DNA of 64,000 nucleotides from Larimichthys crocea (GCF_000972845.2 NC_040013.1:3462642-3526641), one strand, 5' to 3'. Counted from the stretch's first letter, positions 1 to 27,603 are shown. Notes: generated by a model not told the origin, from the sequence alone. A program made the numbers and translations.

Positions 1-649
1 CTTAAAATCTACCATACAGGTCATCACCCTTACATTTGTCATTTAAATACTACGTATAAATAATTTTAAAGAGTGACACGATTATAAAAATCTATATTCT
101 CATAAAGTTTCATTCAATTCTTCTAAAAGGGAGTTTCTCTACAAAGCTTTGTGTTGCAATAAAAATCCATTGATAGCTTTTAAGTGTATTTTATATCATT
201 ACTTTAAATATTTTAGTTGTAAATGAGTGGGAGTAAAGGTCTTGTTACTGAACTTCTTCTAAAGCGTGCATCTTCTCCCATGCTGCAGATCAGGAAACTC
301 TGACGAGAGTCTGACCGAAAAAACATGTTGAATTGTCGTAGTTGAAGTTCACTGCTAATATTCAGCTTTAATACTGAAGGCCTCTCCGTTTAAACTGTAC
401 ACACGTCCTAGAGCAATTTAAAAAAGTCAAGGCACTTTAAGTAACAATGTAAAGACACTTGTGAGATGAGCTCCATCACGACAACCTCACAGAATGATTG
501 GTGTGGATGGATGAATGGTGCTGTTCGCAGAACTTAAACCCTTCCTCGGGCTCAGCAGTGAATAGTAAAATGGTGAGGCAGTACATGGAGCGGCAGGATG
601 GGTGGAGGAGGGGTGGGGGTGGGTGGGTGGGGTGTTTGGCATGTTGAGC
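1..649. other. Region downstream of med22 (probable 3' UTR plus flank)
   Basis: No coding potential is seen. The minus strand just below the med22 stop would be its 3' UTR. A weak ATTAAA-type poly(A) signal on the minus strand lies at 367-372. A G-rich low-complexity stretch occupies about 600-635. The rest is AT-rich unique sequence. Confidence 0.4.
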
Positions 650-864
650 CTACTTGTACCTGGAGGAGTAATATCTTCCTCTAGCTCATACAGGTCGTGG
701 CGACCTCGTCGCGGAGCGAGGGTGAGCTTCTTGTCGCACTCCTCCTGCAGCGAGCGCAGCTGCTGTTCTGGAGGCTGATGGCGTCGTTCACGGAGGGGAA
801 GTCGTTCAGGATCAGGAACTGCTTCAGATCGGACACCAGCTTCATGAGGCTCGCCAGCTCGTAC
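650..864 (-). CDS. med22: med22 exon 3 (terminal), with indels
   Basis: The acceptor is AG at 866-865 and the stop is TAG at 652-650. Compared with the conserved family sequence, small indels are inferred near 850 (2 nt missing), 765 (1 missing), 719 (1 extra), 698 (1 missing) and 675 (1 missing), a net loss of 4 nt. Between them every conserved block is still readable in one frame or another: RAGE, LMKLVSDLKQFL, LRSLQEECDKKL, LRDEVA, DLYELEE and YSSRYK. The lack of amino-acid decay alongside so many frame changes argues for consensus error rather than long-term pseudogene decay. Confidence 0.8.
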
Positions 865-2322
865 CTGATGGATACAAACGACACCGGAGAGGGGGAAACG
901 AAGACATTCAGTCCAGAAGCTGTCACAGAGTCTTCACTTCTGGGTGGACACATGCAAGAGGACCCGTGATGTCTGCAGATATAAAAGGCTCATTCTAAAA
1001 GGTAACAAAAACACTATGAGTCTTACTTTAAGACGATTAAAACAAACTATTATATTCATATGAATACTTTTAAGATTTTCTTTATTTTAAACTCTAGTGG
1101 AGATCCCAAACTTTTCAAAATTATGCAAAAATATCAGGCTGAGTCTGGAGGAAATGTGTTTAAGACGATAATCTACCGTATTACGTCACTATCTACCTCT
1201 CTACTTTATTTATACTGTATATATCCCTATGTAGCATGTCTACATACACCCCCCAAAGTCTGCACTCTGCATTTGCCATATTTTTACTGTTTATGTATTT
1301 TAGATTTGCTGTATTTTTCTTAGATATCTTTTTAACTTGTGTATTCATGTATATTATTATATTTACACCAGGGAATTCTCTGTACATACGGCAGCATGAC
1401 AGACCTTTTGCATGCTCGGTGTAACGTAGTCCTGTCTGCATTATGTTCTATGTTTCATGTAGCACCACGCTCAGTGGTCGGAGTAGTTTCTCTGTGCAGC
1501 TCGGTGAATTCACTTCATCCTCAGCCTCTCTTACTCCCGGGGTCCCCCAAGGCTCTATCATCGGGCCGATTCTTTCTTGCTATTATGCTGCCATTAAGTA
1601 CATCTTTCTTTTCATTTTTAATGTTCAGATCTATTTCCCTTTGACATCTAATGATTCTGTAAAGACATTGCTTGTGTTAAATCGATGTAAATCCCGGATG
1701 ACCTCAAACTTTTTGAATCTAAATGAAAACAAGACTGAAATCATGATGTTTGGATGTGACGGCGAACCCTTGGCGCTGGAAAACTTGCCCATCTGGGGTT
1801 TTTATACCTCCATAAAAACACTTTCTCCCCCGCTTAACCAGTTTAAGTATCTTGGCATTTATCTAAACCTTTTGCAATTATGGAACTATACGTACATTAT
1901 ATGAACAACCTGTTTGGTCCACCTCAGTAGTTTTTAAATGTCTTTATAATAACTAAAGGGAGAGCAGGACATGAGATGAGAAGGTCAGCAGATGACTCTT
2001 CTCATCATGACAAAACAAAAACCTCTCACAGCTGTTCGCACTCACAATGTTGGCTGCTCTCACGTGCATCTCATAGTGGTCCTGCTCCGCTTGGGTTGCC
2101 CTGGAAACCTGCGTCTCATCCTCTATCTGTTCAAAGGAAACAGTGTTTTATTTATTATTAATGATTAATATTGATTGATTGATGAGTGTGCAGGAGGACC
2201 TTGGCGGTCTTGATGATCTCCGTGAAGTTGTCCAGGATGGACTTGATGTCGTCCTTCAGCCTCTTGTTGTAGTTCTCGCCGCAGTCTCTTTGCTCTGAGG
2301 GAGACTCTCTCTGGTAGCCCAT
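650..2322 (-). CDS. med22: med22: Mediator complex subunit 22 (Surf5), three coding exons, frame broken as assembled
   Basis: MED22 is a small subunit of the Mediator head module, which links transcription factors to RNA polymerase II in the nucleus. Three coding exons (2322-2200, 2126-2046, 864-650) have the vertebrate intron positions, all phase 0. They encode 41, 27 and an expected 72 residues, matching the 140-residue isoform that ends in YYSSRYK. Recognisable blocks are NKRLKDDIKSILDNFTEII in exon 1, the acidic QVSRATQ...YEMHVRAANI helix in exon 2, and SLMKLVSDLKQFLILNDFPS in exon 3. Splice donors and acceptors are intact, so this is not a processed copy. Exon 1 contains a compensated frame slip. 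Exon 3 is 215 nt instead of the expected 219, with about five indels. I favour consensus sequencing error, given the nearby N gap; a decaying duplicate is the alternative. An L2 LINE relic sits in intron 2. Confidence 0.85.
1485..1895 (+). mobile_element. Degenerate L2/CR1-clade LINE reverse-transcriptase fragment
   Basis: The plus-strand frame contains TPGVPQGSIIGPIL, then QIYFPLTSNDSVK and NFLNLNENKTEIMMF. These are hallmark blocks of the fish L2 (Maui-like) reverse transcriptase. The segment that should carry the catalytic YADD box, between GPIL and QIYFPL, is missing, so the copy is dead. It lies antisense in med22 intron 2 and explains the 153-residue open frame here. The clade is assigned by motif recall, not by a database search. 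Confidence 0.75.
2046..2126 (-). CDS. med22: med22 exon 2
   Basis: This 81-nt exon encodes 27 residues, phase 0 at both ends. It starts IEDETQVSRATQ and ends YEMHVRAANI. The acceptor is tttgaacag and the donor is GTGAGT. It is fully open and closely matches the vertebrate family, which shows the locus is a real intron-bearing med22 and not just fragments. Confidence 0.9.
2200..2322 (-). CDS. med22: med22 exon 1 (coding start)
   Basis: The start ATG is at 2322-2320 in a good context (ttgccATGG), and the exon ends ...IIKTAK before a GT donor at 2199. The length of 123 nt (41 codons) equals the family's first coding exon. Codons 6-15 read ESPSEQRDCG, whereas the neighbouring frame reads LPQSKET, the conserved family sequence. 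A one-base gain and a one-base loss therefore cancel out within this exon. An upstream in-frame ATG at 2367 is probably intronic or UTR. Confidence 0.85.
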
Positions 2323-2540
2323 GGCAACGCCTACCTGTCCCACATTACACACACCGCGCACCTGCATTTTTAAAAACTAATTAATCATTAAACAAACCAG
2401 CGCGAGAGACACCCAGCCAGCATGAACAAGGCGCGTGCTTCTCTAACACACACACAGCTCACGCGCACTTTATGTATTTAAACATCAGCAGTACCGCATG
2501 AATACGTCATAACGCACGCGCTGTGCGGGTCAGTACTCAC

Positions 2541-2640
2541 CTTTTACCGCATGGTTCGTAAACAAAGAGTTTTAGACCGAACCAGAACCAGCACACCGCC
2601 TCTTCTTCTTCTCTGTGCTGTTTAAAGGTGACTAACATCG
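2541..2640 (-). promoter_or_regulatory. Probable med22 5' UTR exon and promoter-proximal region
   Basis: The minus strand has an excellent splice donor (AAAAG|GTGAGT) at 2541/2540, followed by intron up to the coding exon. The region around 2400-2700 is locally richer in CpG than its surroundings, as expected for a housekeeping promoter. The transcription start cannot be fixed from sequence alone. A two-codon upstream ORF lies just before the donor. Confidence 0.4.
2544..2552 (-). promoter_or_regulatory. Minimal upstream ORF (ATG CGG TAA) in the med22 5' UTR
   Basis: ATG-CGG-TAA lies on the minus strand at 2552-2544, three bases before the 5' UTR splice donor. If the exon is transcribed, ribosomes would meet this start-plus-one-codon uORF before the med22 start. 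Any function is inferred. Confidence 0.3.
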
Positions 2641-2696
2641 GTGTGTCGGTGTGTGTTGCCGCTCTCTATGGGATGTCAGTGATGCAGCACGCGATT

Positions 2697-3294
2697 TTAT
2701 TCATATTCATTTTTATTTTTAATTAAACACAATAAAAGACTTTTAATTTAGAGAAAAAGGTTGTTTATTATCCAAATAATACTTTTTTTTCAGTGATATT
2801 AATGCATTAATGTTTATTCTTGATATTTTTTATTATTATTATAAATATTCATTTTTATTTTTAATTGAAAACACTAAAGACTTACTTACTTATTAAACAC
2901 TTTTAATTTAGAAAAAAAGGGTCGTTTATTATCCAATAATACTTTTTTTCAGTGATATCGATNNNNNNNNNNATGCATTAATGTTTATTCTTAGACAATT
3001 TTTATTAATATGAATTAATATTCATTTTTATTTTTAATTGAAACACAATAAAAGACTTACTTACTTATTAAACACTTTTAATTTAGAGAAAAAGGGTCGT
3101 TTATTATCCAAATAATACTTTTTTCGGTGATATTGATGCATTAATGTTTATTCTTAGACAATTTCTATACATATTAATTATTATTCATTTTTATTTTTAA
3201 TTGAGGCACAATAAAAGCCACTTTTAAGTGAGAAAAAAGGTTGTTTGTTTATTATCCAAATAATACTTTTTTAAATGTTTATTCTTAGACTTAA
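2697..3294. repeat. Tandem AT-rich minisatellite, about four copies of a 110-175 bp unit
   Basis: The unit begins near TTCATTTTTATTTTTAATT, continues through a TTTAATTTAGA segment and TTATTATCCAAATAATAC, and ends near ATGCATTAATGTTTATTC. It repeats at about 2701, 2846, 3020 and 3183, and a partial fifth copy lies at about 3575-3640. Copies differ by small internal deletions, including loss of the ACTTACTTACTTATTAAAC stretch in the first and fourth. The 10-N gap falls in copy 2, so the true copy number may be higher. Confidence 0.8.
2963..2972. other. Assembly gap (10 N)
   Basis: Ten N bases lie inside the minisatellite. The real length of the missing sequence is unknown. Tandem arrays are often collapsed at such gaps. 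Confidence 1.
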
Positions 3295-3329
3295 CCTGGC
3301 AGTAGCTCAGTACATTTTTTATTTTATTA

Positions 3330-3432
3330 TGTTTAACCCGTTTCCTCACTGCAAGAGGACAAGATGTGTGAAGCACTTTGTGTTTCATATTATCTGTGCT
3401 ATGCAAATAAAGTCAGACTGATTGATTGATAC
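3330..3432 (+). mobile_element. L2-type LINE 3' tail
   Basis: The sequence reads GAAGCACTTTGTGTTTCATATTATCTGTGCTATGCAAATAAAGT and ends in TGATTGATTGAT. This is the conserved 3' end of fish L2-like elements (a short stem, AATAAA, then a tandem 4-mer). It is a short 5'-truncated insertion next to the minisatellite. Confidence 0.6.
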
Positions 3433-3640
3433 AGCAATTTTAGATTTAGTTATTCAACATGTTATGTTTGATTATAACACAAATAAATTCATAAACTACC
3501 GGAAATAATGTTTTTAATCACTACTTATTAATAAATAAATGAAAACACACAAGTATAATCAGCAAAATGCTGATGTTTATTATCCAAATAATACTTTTCT
3601 CTCAGTGATATCAATGCATTAATGTTTATTTTTAGACTTC

Positions 3641-3682
3641 AGCCTTGTTACATGGTGCACGCTCTACCAGCTGAGCTATGGT
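3641..3682 (-). pseudogene. tRNA-like fragment (A-box/D-arm half)
   Basis: The minus strand reads ATAGCTCAGCTGGTAGAGCG followed by TGCACCATGTAACAAGGCT. This is a clear tRNA D-arm with A-box, then an anticodon-arm-like segment. No T-arm (GGTTCRANNCC) follows, so it is a truncated tRNA pseudogene or the head of a tRNA-derived SINE. Confidence 0.55.
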
Positions 3683-3699
3683 AAGGTGCATGAGAGTGT

Positions 3700-5604
3700 G
3701 ATGATTAAATAACTGCAAAAAACAAAACAAAATTTGATTTACATTCATTTAATAGTATTTTAATGACTTACAACATACTTTTCAAAGGCAGGCTGTGCAG
3801 CATAACAAGTATTTCGAGTGCTTTTTTTTTTCTGTTTGTTTGTTTTGTCCAACATGTTGAATCCTCCAAAGACAAAATACTTTTTTTTTTCTTTTTTTTT
3901 TACAGCTGTGTTACAATCAAAACACATTCTTAGGGAACCCTGACTCTGTGTCAGTGACTATGTGCAACCTTCATGTATACAAGTTGGGTGAGAAAGGTGA
4001 GCATTTATAAAAAAAACAAAAACAAAAGATTGTACACTTCAAAAAGAAAACTGAGGATTTTACATTGCAACAGATGAATACATGAATTAAACTTTGGGTT
4101 GAAACAGATTGGATCCCCTTTTTCTTAAAAGTGCCATGGTGGGAACCAAAAAAATGATTTTACAAAGCACAAAGACAATAAAATATTCCCAAATGGTGAT
4201 GGAAATAAATAAAAAAAGAAGGAATGTCATCAATCAGTCACCATTCAAAATCTCTCTCTTACAAGATATTACTTTTACAATCCCTGACTTGGAACTGCTG
4301 CATAAGTGCTGTAGACATCTGTGACTGCAGGAAAGCTTTTTTATTTTTAAGTTTGCAAAGTTTCTCACTTCAGCTGTTCATACAGTGCGAGTCACAGTTA
4401 ACACACAGTAATAGTGATGTCTACGATAGAGATGCATTTAAAGAGTTGGACGAACGCCTTGGTGCTTTAGCGTACTGCGGACAGCAGGAGGAGGTTGTAC
4501 ATGATTGTTTTTTATTTGGTGGTGAATGCAAGTGCAATAAAATAAAAAAAAAAGATGAATGAATGCAGCAGGGCACAAAAGGCAAAAGTGATTCGTGCCG
4601 TCTGATGTGGTCGGAGGGATTCGTGTAAGGCTTCAGAGATATCTTGTAAAGTAAGGAGAAACTAAACGTCTACGTCTAAATAACATAGGAACTACTATAA
4701 TGCATCTTCTATGCCTAACGTTTATTATACGCTTCGTAAGTTACATGGAACAAACACTGATATTCCATTTTCGTCAGACAGGACAGTGACCACAAACATA
4801 ACACATGTGAGAAGAATGCAAACATCCTTGAAATGTCCATGAATCATTATCCAGCATCTGCTTTCACGACAAACTGTCGAGCGTAAAGGCCTCGAAACGG
4901 CTGACTTTGAGGGCTTCGACTGTAAGGCTGTTCAAAATCTTCTGTTTATTAATGTAACTGCAGACAGTCATGTCACGGAAAACGTCACAATAGTGTCGAG
5001 CGTCCGCGGATGCGTTTCACTCGATATACAGTGTCTTCTCCTCTCAAGCTCCTGTGAAGTCATGATCTTTTGATTCGAGCTGAATCTGTGCTTCCCGTGT
5101 GACTAATGCAATGGAGGTGGAGTGAGTGAGGCGTTGTCGGATCATAGTTTCACAGTACAGCTCAAATATACAGGAAATGAAACTGCCAAAAAAAGCTGCA
5201 GACGATCTACCAAACTCCCTCACCGCGTGGTATTATAGCGCTGACGCAGAAGGTAACTGAGGTAGGCAAGAAAACAATCAAATGCTTGACCAACCGTGTT
5301 GACTTTGTGTAGCTGTACGTACCAAAAGGATTTAAGGACTGTCCAGAGAGGTGAAAGGATGTAACGGAGGGAGGAAATAAAAAGGGAATGATGTCAGTTT
5401 TCTTACTCTAATGGAGCATTCAAGTGTAAAGATGACCTTAGCACTATCAGGACTAATTGGAGCCAGTTTAAGGATGAGATCCATGCAGGCCTGCAGTCCA
5501 GCTGCAGCGCTGGTGACAGCATGCAGTATGCCTGTTATAGTTTGCATAATTCAGTGGCGCCAACACCCGCCGCCCCCCTCCCTGACCTCCCCATGTGTGT
5601 CGGT
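3700..5604 (-). other. aak1: Probable 3' UTR of the long aak1 transcript
   Basis: No coding exon is seen. This lies directly after the long-isoform stop codon. Minus-strand AATAAA hexamers occur near 4340, 4510, 4710 and 4945 and could serve as poly(A) sites. T- and A-rich homopolymers lie at 3820-3900 and 4010-4030. The 3' end cannot be fixed without transcript data. Confidence 0.5.
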
Positions 5605-23547
<17,943 letters not shown>

Positions 23548-23960
23548 TTCTTCTTTTTCTCTTGGTTTTTTTCCAAATAAATGTTTCAGCTGTTTCTCAG
23601 TGTTTGAATGAAACACGGTCAGTTAGCTTCGAGCTAAAAAAAAAAAATTAGCTTCTCCACTTAGCCTCTTGTAAATATGACAAACACGGCGTTAAGAGGA
23701 GGATTTAACTCATCGTTTCAAACTGAAAACCGGCTGATATGTTGTTTAGAAAATAACAACACCGACAGCAGCACTTTGCTGGATTAATTAGCCGAGCTGT
23801 GACCCCGAAAACACACACACACACACACACTTGTTAGCCGCTAGCTCACCTAGCCCTAAATAAAATAATAGCTCAGGTGCGGTGACAGCTGTCAGCTGAT
23901 GGACTGGCTGCCAGGTAGATCCTCAGTGTCCAGTGCAGCTTGTTACACATCTCCGCAGGT
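23548..23960 (-). promoter_or_regulatory. aak1: aak1 5' UTR and promoter region
   Basis: Upstream of the start codon on the minus strand. It is moderately CpG-containing and includes an (AC)n tract near 23812-23830 and several TTAGC/GCTAG motifs. No TATA box is evident, as is usual for broadly expressed vertebrate genes. The exact start site is not determinable. Confidence 0.45.
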
Positions 23961-24105
23961 ATATCTGTTAGTTGCTAAAATGACAAAGCCTCCTCCTTAC
24001 TCCTTCCTCCTCCTCTGGTCGCCTCCTGCAGCCGGCTGTGAGACACAAGGCTGCACGACTAACTCACTGACAGAGGAGCTAACGGAGCTACAAACACAGA
24101 GGAGG

Positions 24106-24108
<3 letters not shown>

Positions 24109-24138
<30 letters not shown>
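24109..24138. repeat. (GT)15 microsatellite
   Basis: Perfect GT dinucleotide repeat upstream of the aak1 5' region. Confidence 0.95.
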
Positions 24139-24139
<1 letters not shown>

Positions 24140-24284
24140 TCCTGTTGTGATTGGTCAAATTATCAAAGACTACCTGTCAGTCTAAGTCTCTGAGGTCCTC
24201 AATACAAAAAAATAAATAAAAAATAAATGCAGTAATTGTAAGTGTGTGCTTCATGCAGCCTATTATTCATTATATAGAGAAGAA

Positions 24285-24798
24285 GAAGATATACTTTATT
24301 AATCCCTCAATGGGGAAATTATTTTTTTATTTTATTTTACATGCATTTGACAAATATCTTTATTGATTTTTCACTTAATTAGCAAACAGGCACATATGCA
24401 CAAAAACAAAACAACAGGAACAAAAAGGCACATTAACAGACACAATCATCAGAGACAACAATAGATACAGAATCTCGGACATTAACATTGGTTAGTAAAA
24501 TAAAAGAGTGACATGAACAAACAAAGGACAATAAGTTACACAGTGTCGGATAGACCTCCTCCTTTCACAAATCCCATAAACGCATCCCAGATCTTAACAA
24601 ATCTGTTGTATTTCCCCTTGATCAAGTATGTCAATTTCTCCGGTCGGTGCCTTGCTCAGGGGCACCTCGGCAGTGCCCAGGAGGTGAACTGGCACCTCTC
24701 CAGCTACCAGTCCACCTTCCATATTTCAGTCCATGTGGGACTTGAGCCGGCCACCCTCCGCTTCCCAAGCCAAGTCCCTATGGAGCTACTGCCGCCCC
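24285..24798 (-). mobile_element. tRNA-derived SINE (minus), itself interrupted
   Basis: On the minus strand the head reads GGCAGTAGCTCCATAGGGAC, with an A-box-like motif; the body GGACTGGTAGCTGGAGAGGT follows. The tail (TATACTTTATTAATCCCTC on the plus strand) lies at about 24290. The middle, about 24350-24645, is foreign sequence of unknown family inserted into the SINE. Confidence 0.75.
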
Positions 24799-24833
24799 CT
24801 ATATATAGTATAAGAGATTAGATTTAGTTTATT

Positions 24834-25430
24834 ACCTCTTCTTCTTCTCCTTTCGGCTTTTCCCTTCAGTTGCCTCCATCTAACCCTGTCTTCTGCATCC
24901 TCTTCTCTCACACCAACTACCTTCATGAGTAGCTCAGTCCATAGGGACTTGGGAACCAGGAGAGTGGCTGGTTCAAGTCCCACATGGACCAAAAATATGG
25001 AAGGTGGACTGGTAGCTGGAGAGGTGCCAGTTCACCTCCTTGAGCAAGGCACCGGCCCCCGAAACTGCTCACTGGGCGCTGGTCTGCGATCAGACCATCA
25101 CTCCACCATCTCTCTCCACATTTGCATGTCCATGTGTGTGTCCGGGTTAAAATGCATGTAAGTGAAAAAAGAATTTCCCCATCGAAGGATTAATAAAGTA
25201 TATCTTCATCTTCATGTACTCTTTCACTGCATCCATAAACCTCCTCTTCTACCAATATATTCACTATCTCTCCTCTGGACATGTCCGAACCATCTCAGTC
25301 TGGCCTCTCTCTGACTTTATCTCCAAAACCTTTAACATGTGCTGATGTAACTCATTCCTGATCCTATCCATCTTGGTCACTCCCAAAGAGAACCTCAGCA
25401 TCTTCATCTCTGCTACCTCCAGCTCTGCCT
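24834..25430 (-). mobile_element. RTE-like LINE ORF relic (minus), split by a SINE
   Basis: Read on the minus strand, about 25214-25430 encodes a degenerate segment with AEVAEMKMLRFSLGVTKMDR and IRNELHQHMLKV, typical of the C-terminal part of a fish LINE of the RTE type. The left piece (24834-24920) continues the same element after the SINE is removed. The clade is by recall and not proven. Confidence 0.6.
24921..25216 (+). mobile_element. tRNA-derived SINE (plus) with 7-bp target-site duplication
   Basis: The head GAGTAGCTCAGTCCATAGGG (A box) and GGTTCAAGTCC (B box) define a tRNA-like promoter. The body is GGACTGGTAGCTGGAGAGGT and the tail GGATTAATAAAGTATATC. CTTCATG at 24921-24927 and 25210-25216 flanks the element as a target-site duplication. 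It sits inside the RTE relic. Confidence 0.85.
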
Positions 25431-25471
25431 AATAAAGAGGAGGGATTTGTGTATGAATGCAAAGCAAATCC

Positions 25472-25748
25472 AAATCAAATCAAATCAAATCAAATGTTAT
25501 TTGTATAGCCCAAATTCACAAAGTACATTTGCCTCGGAGGGCTTTACAATCTGTGACACCCTCTGTCCTTAGACCCTCGGTTCAAGTGAGGAAAAACTTG
25601 CCCACAAAAAACCTTTAACAGGGAAAAACATGTGGAAGAAACCTCAGGAAGAGCCACAGAGGAGGGATCCCTCTCCCAGGGCGGACAGACGTGCAATAGA
25701 TGTCACGTGTACAGGAACAAATAAACACAAACAGAGCACAGAAAGGCT
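25472..25748. mobile_element. Dispersed fish repeat (GGAAGAAACCTCAGGAAGAGC family)
   Basis: Starts with tandem AAATC units, then TTATTTGTATAGCCCAA, GGCTTTACAATCTGTGAC, GTCCTTAGACCCTCGG and GAAACCTCAGGAAGAGCCAC. It is the same family as the 27604-27795 and 32693-32805 segments. It is widely seen in teleost genomes; the class is uncertain. It interrupts the left segmental-duplication copy. Confidence 0.7.
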
Positions 25749-25935
25749 TAGTGCTGTTCCTCTGTTTGTCCATTTTTAAGGCTTTTGTTCTGTGAATACA
25801 AATAATACAATGCAGCATATTTCTTTGTCATATTACACTGTCAAAAACTCAAACAAAGTGCAACAAATCTGAATGATTATAGTGTCATTAACTCACACTG
25901 TTCACCTTTTATTTAACATCCGCTGGACTTCTCTT

Positions 25936-26570
25936 GTTGTGATTGGTCAAATTAACAATGACTACCTGTCAGTCTAACTCTCTGAGGCTCTCTCTGGTCC
26001 TCAATACAAAAACAAATGCAGTAATTGTAAGTGTGTGCAGACCAAGACTGCTCAGGTTGATGCATCATGCAGCCTACTAGAGATTAGATTTAGGTTATTA
26101 CCTCTAAAGTTGTTAATAATAATAAAGAGGGGGGGTTGTGCATGAATGCAGAGCATAAAAAGTCTTGCTCCTCCATTTGTCTTTGTCAAGTCAACTTTAT
26201 TATCAATGCTGCAATATGTACAGGACATACAGAGAATTGAAATTGTGTTTCCCTCTTATCCCGGTGCAAACAGCAATAAACAATAATAAATATAAAATAT
26301 AAGTAAAAGATGTTAAAAAATATATATAAAATAAAAATATATACAAGCTAAAAGACATACAAGAAAAGAAAAGAAAAGACGTCTGCGTTGTCACTGATCC
26401 ATTTTGAGGCTTTTGTTCTGTGAATACAAATAATACAATGCAGCATATTTCTTCTTTGTCATATTACACTGTCAAAAACTCAAACAAAGTGCAACAAATC
26501 AGAATGATTTTAGTGGCATTAACTCACACTGTTCACCTTTTATTCAACATCCTCTGGACGACTATGTTTC
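25936..26570. repeat. Segmental duplication, right copy
   Basis: Right partner of the block beginning at 24143. It carries its own insertion (about 26184-26395) at the place where the left copy has the 25472-25748 repeat, so the two copies were invaded independently after duplication. Confidence 0.8.
26184..26395. mobile_element. Unclassified insertion within the right duplication copy
   Basis: Begins GTCAAGTCAACTTTATTATC and becomes A/T-rich with AATAAATATAAAATAT and AAAAGAAAAGAAAAG runs. It looks like the 3' end of a retroelement in antisense. No coding is left. Confidence 0.4.
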
Positions 26571-27129
26571 GTATTCTGCATACTGTGAACATATCCTAAA
26601 CATTATCCCTAAAACATATTGTACACATATTTATATTGTTTATATGTTTAATACTTTCTTATACTCTTACCTTAATGTATGTCATTCACCAGAAACACAG
26701 AGACAAATTCCTTATATGTGAAAACATATTGGCCTACGGCACTTGATTCTGATTCTGACAGGACGGGACGGGATAAGATAAACTTTAATGATCCGGCACT
26801 GGGGATATTTGCTTGTTACAGCAGCACATATACACAGGGTGGATAAGAAATGACTCATAAATAAGAAATGTATAAAAAAAAAAAAGAGTCAGCTTGACCT
26901 GTGGTAGCGCTCCTTCTTACATGGTGGTAGCAGCAGCGGCTGTGGCATGGTATGTACAGATACAAAGACTTTGACTCCAGCTGTAGGCTGCTCTGAATGT
27001 ACATACACACAGATATATGCATAAATACAGCTAGGGATAGATAGATACTGCAGCACAAGACTAGGAGTTTTATAGGTCCTTATGTACAGACATCCATCTG
27101 AGAAGAAGAGTGAGATGGATGAAATCACG

Positions 27130-27217
27130 ATGTGGCTGAGGTAAGGTTACCACTGAGGACAGTGAAGCCCTGAATGTGGCTGAGGTAAGGTTACCACTGA
27201 GGACAGTGAAGCCCTGA
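27130..27217. repeat. Perfect 44-bp tandem duplication
   Basis: Two identical copies (27130-27173 and 27174-27217) beginning ATGTGGCTGAGGTAAGG and ending GTGAAGCCCTGA. Identity without any mismatch points to a recent event or a variable-number repeat. Confidence 0.95.
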
Positions 27218-27603
27218 ACACTGCAGTGTCAGAGACTGAAACTATACTGGAACAATAAATATTGACAGCTCAACCAGGTAATATGTCTTATCTGCAATGA
27301 TCGCCACTCTTAATAAAACTGATCTAACTTTTAAACAGACACAAAATTCAGTCTCTTTTTCTTACTGTTATCACTGTTATAAGTATGTAGGGTTGGAAAT
27401 TGTTAAACAAATTCTTCTTTTTCTTGCCTCTATCACATCAAACCTACTGATATCTACTGATTGCATGATTTGCAACCTTGCCGCAGCGTCAGTCTGTTAG
27501 GAATGTTCAACTTTATGTGCCACCTGAATGTGCCACAACAGTTTAATCAAACGAATCTCAGTATGAGATTGCCTTATCACGATAAACACACCATATATGA
27601 AAA

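Larger units (their letters stand above)
24143..25932. repeat. Segmental duplication, left copy (interrupted by nested insertions)
   Basis: Pieces at 24143-24260, about 24810-24838, 25430-25468 and 25782-25932 match, in the same order, the continuous copy at 25936-26570. Shared landmarks are TTGTGATTGGTCAAATT, GAGATTAGATTTAG, ATGAATGCA and CTTTTGTTCTGTGAATAC. Everything between these pieces was inserted later. Confidence 0.8.

Noticed and set aside
1443..1904. 153-residue plus-strand frame as a gene
   Set aside because: It is a LINE reverse-transcriptase relic lacking the catalytic box.
24513..25161. Several 67-102 residue frames with ...VGLEPATL... motifs
   Set aside because: All arise from SINE bodies and their complements.
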